From positions 1-6,398 of the forward strand of contig CALNBC010000348.1 of the NCBI GenBank assembly GCA_937874755.1: a stretch of DNA of 6,398 nt, given 5' to 3'. The position numbers and the translations under genes are program-made. Within the stretch, counting starts at the first letter, position 1. Each line of letters begins with the position of its first letter. Origin of the DNA: an uncultured Clostridia bacterium. Its GTDB lineage: Bacteria > Bacillota > Clostridia > Christensenellales > CALWSW01. The notes beneath the pieces are model-generated. The model did no database searches. It was given only the letters and a program-made list of their open reading frames with translations, and was not told where the DNA came from. Shown one piece after another: positions 5,731 to 6,398 of this stretch.

Positions 5731-6398
5731 TTAGCAGATTCCGTTCAAATGGTGGTCGCATTTGATGTAAAGCGCGGGCGCGGCTTCTTTGAATATATTC
5801 TCGAGCTCGGAGTCGCCCATAACGGTGTTTCTCCCGCCGGCATATTCGGCGTCCACCATCTCTTTTATCTTTGCGACAGCTTCATTCTTTTTGTCGAGCT
5901 TGACTTCTTCGGGCAGTTGATAAAAGCTGTTGACCCAGTGGGCGATGCCCGCGAGCCCGGAGTGGGAGTCTATCATCACTTTGGCGGGGCGCTTGAGTAT
6001 CTTCGCGGTGTCGAATATGTTATAAATCTCCTCGTCCTTGAGCATGCCGTCGGCGTGGATGCCTGCGCGGGTAGCGTTGAAGGAGCGGCCGACAAAAGGC
6101 GTGCGGGGGGGGATATCGTAGCCGCAGGAATGCTCGAAGTAATCGGCGATGTCCGTGATCGCGGAAAGGTCCATGCCGTCGTCCGTGCCGCGGAGCGAGC
6201 AGTATTCCATGACCATAGCTTCTGTGGGGCAGTTGCCCGTGCGCTCACCTATGCCAAGCATTGAGCAGTTGACCGAGGAGCAGCCGTAAAGCCAAGCGGT
6301 TGCGGCGTTGGTGACGACTTTGTAGAAGTCGTTGTGCCCGTGCCATTCAATCCACTCGCTGGGAACGTCGCTGTAGTGGCGCAGACCGTAGATGATTC
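5731..6398 (-). CDS. 2-isopropylmalate / homocitrate / Re-citrate synthase family enzyme, C-terminal half (5' end outside window)
   Basis: The frame is open from 6396 to the TAA at 5733-5731, giving 221 visible residues, roughly the C-terminal half of a protein of about 450. The stretch WHGHNDFYKVVTNAATAWLYG carries the HxH metal ligands (H19, H21 of the visible part) and N22-D23. GIGERTGN follows at 48-55. These are hallmarks of the DRE-TIM metallolyase family, which condenses acetyl-CoA with a 2-oxoacid. PFVGRSFNATRAGIHADGML and EEIYNIFDT then lead into a C-terminal subdomain. No classical LeuA allosteric regulatory domain follows. The HGHNDF form, rather than HCHNDLG, marks the clostridial subgroup that includes proteins annotated as 2-isopropylmalate synthase and the Re-citrate synthase of Clostridium kluyveri. 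Substrate choice cannot be settled from this half. The ATG at 6261 is internal and not the start. Confidence 0.8.
   Translation of the reverse strand, partial: IIYGLRHYSDVPSEWIEWHGHNDFYKVVTNAATAWLYGCSSVNCSMLGIGERTGNCPTEAMVMEYCSLRGTDDGMDLSAITDIADYFEHSCGYDIPPRTPFVGRSFNATRAGIHADGMLKDEEIYNIFDTAKILKRPAKVMIDSHSGLAGIAHWVNSFYQLPEEVKLDKKNEAVAKIKEMVDAEYAGGRNTVMGDSELENIFKEAAPALYIKCDHHLNGIC

Noticed and set aside
5749..6264. Plus-strand open frame of 171 codons opposite the LeuA-like gene.
   Set aside because: Antisense shadow of a strongly conserved enzyme; the protein has no recognisable motif.

Overview
The window looks like a chromosomal fragment from a Gram-positive, Clostridia-like bacterium (Bacillota). 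This is inferred from strong AGGAGG-type ribosome binding sites, the family mix (WsaF-like glycosyltransferase, LacI regulator coupled to MalQ, MerR-TipAS regulator, a clostridial-type LeuA relative) and moderate GC. No phylogenetic marker gene is present, so a genus cannot be named. I see no tRNA, rRNA, CRISPR array, insertion sequence or phage gene.

Layout. Positions 1-1541 (+) hold the end of a surface-polysaccharide operon: the C-terminal part of a family 2 glycosyltransferase, overlapping by ATGA with a complete WsaF-like (rhamnosyltransferase-type) glycosyltransferase. A small HD-domain phosphohydrolase (1528-2022, -) converges on it with a 14-base tail-to-tail overlap. Positions 2023-2230 form a divergent control region. 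It carries an extended -10 promoter for the HD gene, a near-consensus sigma-A promoter (TTGACG-17-TATAAT) for the LacI-type regulator, and an 18-base palindromic operator just downstream of that promoter. The LacI regulator (2231-3307, +) is followed after 8 bases by malQ, 4-alpha-glucanotransferase (3316-4785, +), so the pair looks like an autoregulated maltodextrin operon. malQ has an in-frame TAA at codon 129, while the rest of the reading frame and all three catalytic acids are intact.

On the minus strand, 4851-5613 holds a MerR-TipAS-type multidrug/thiopeptide-sensing regulator. It is split by a one-base frame change into a MerR DNA-binding piece (5350-5613) and a TipAS ligand-binding piece, which has its own strong Shine-Dalgarno and start codon (4851-5279). 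A MerR-type promoter with a 19-base spacer drives it. Beyond a GC-rich hairpin, the window ends in the C-terminal half of a 2-isopropylmalate / homocitrate / Re-citrate synthase family enzyme (5731-6398, -; its start lies outside the window).

No wholly new system is evident. The items most worth a second look are the split TipA-like regulator with a preserved internal translation start, the malQ nonsense codon, and the well-formed operator and promoter architecture of the maltodextrin regulator. Two broken genes within 2 kb raise the possibility of local sequence errors as well as real gene decay.
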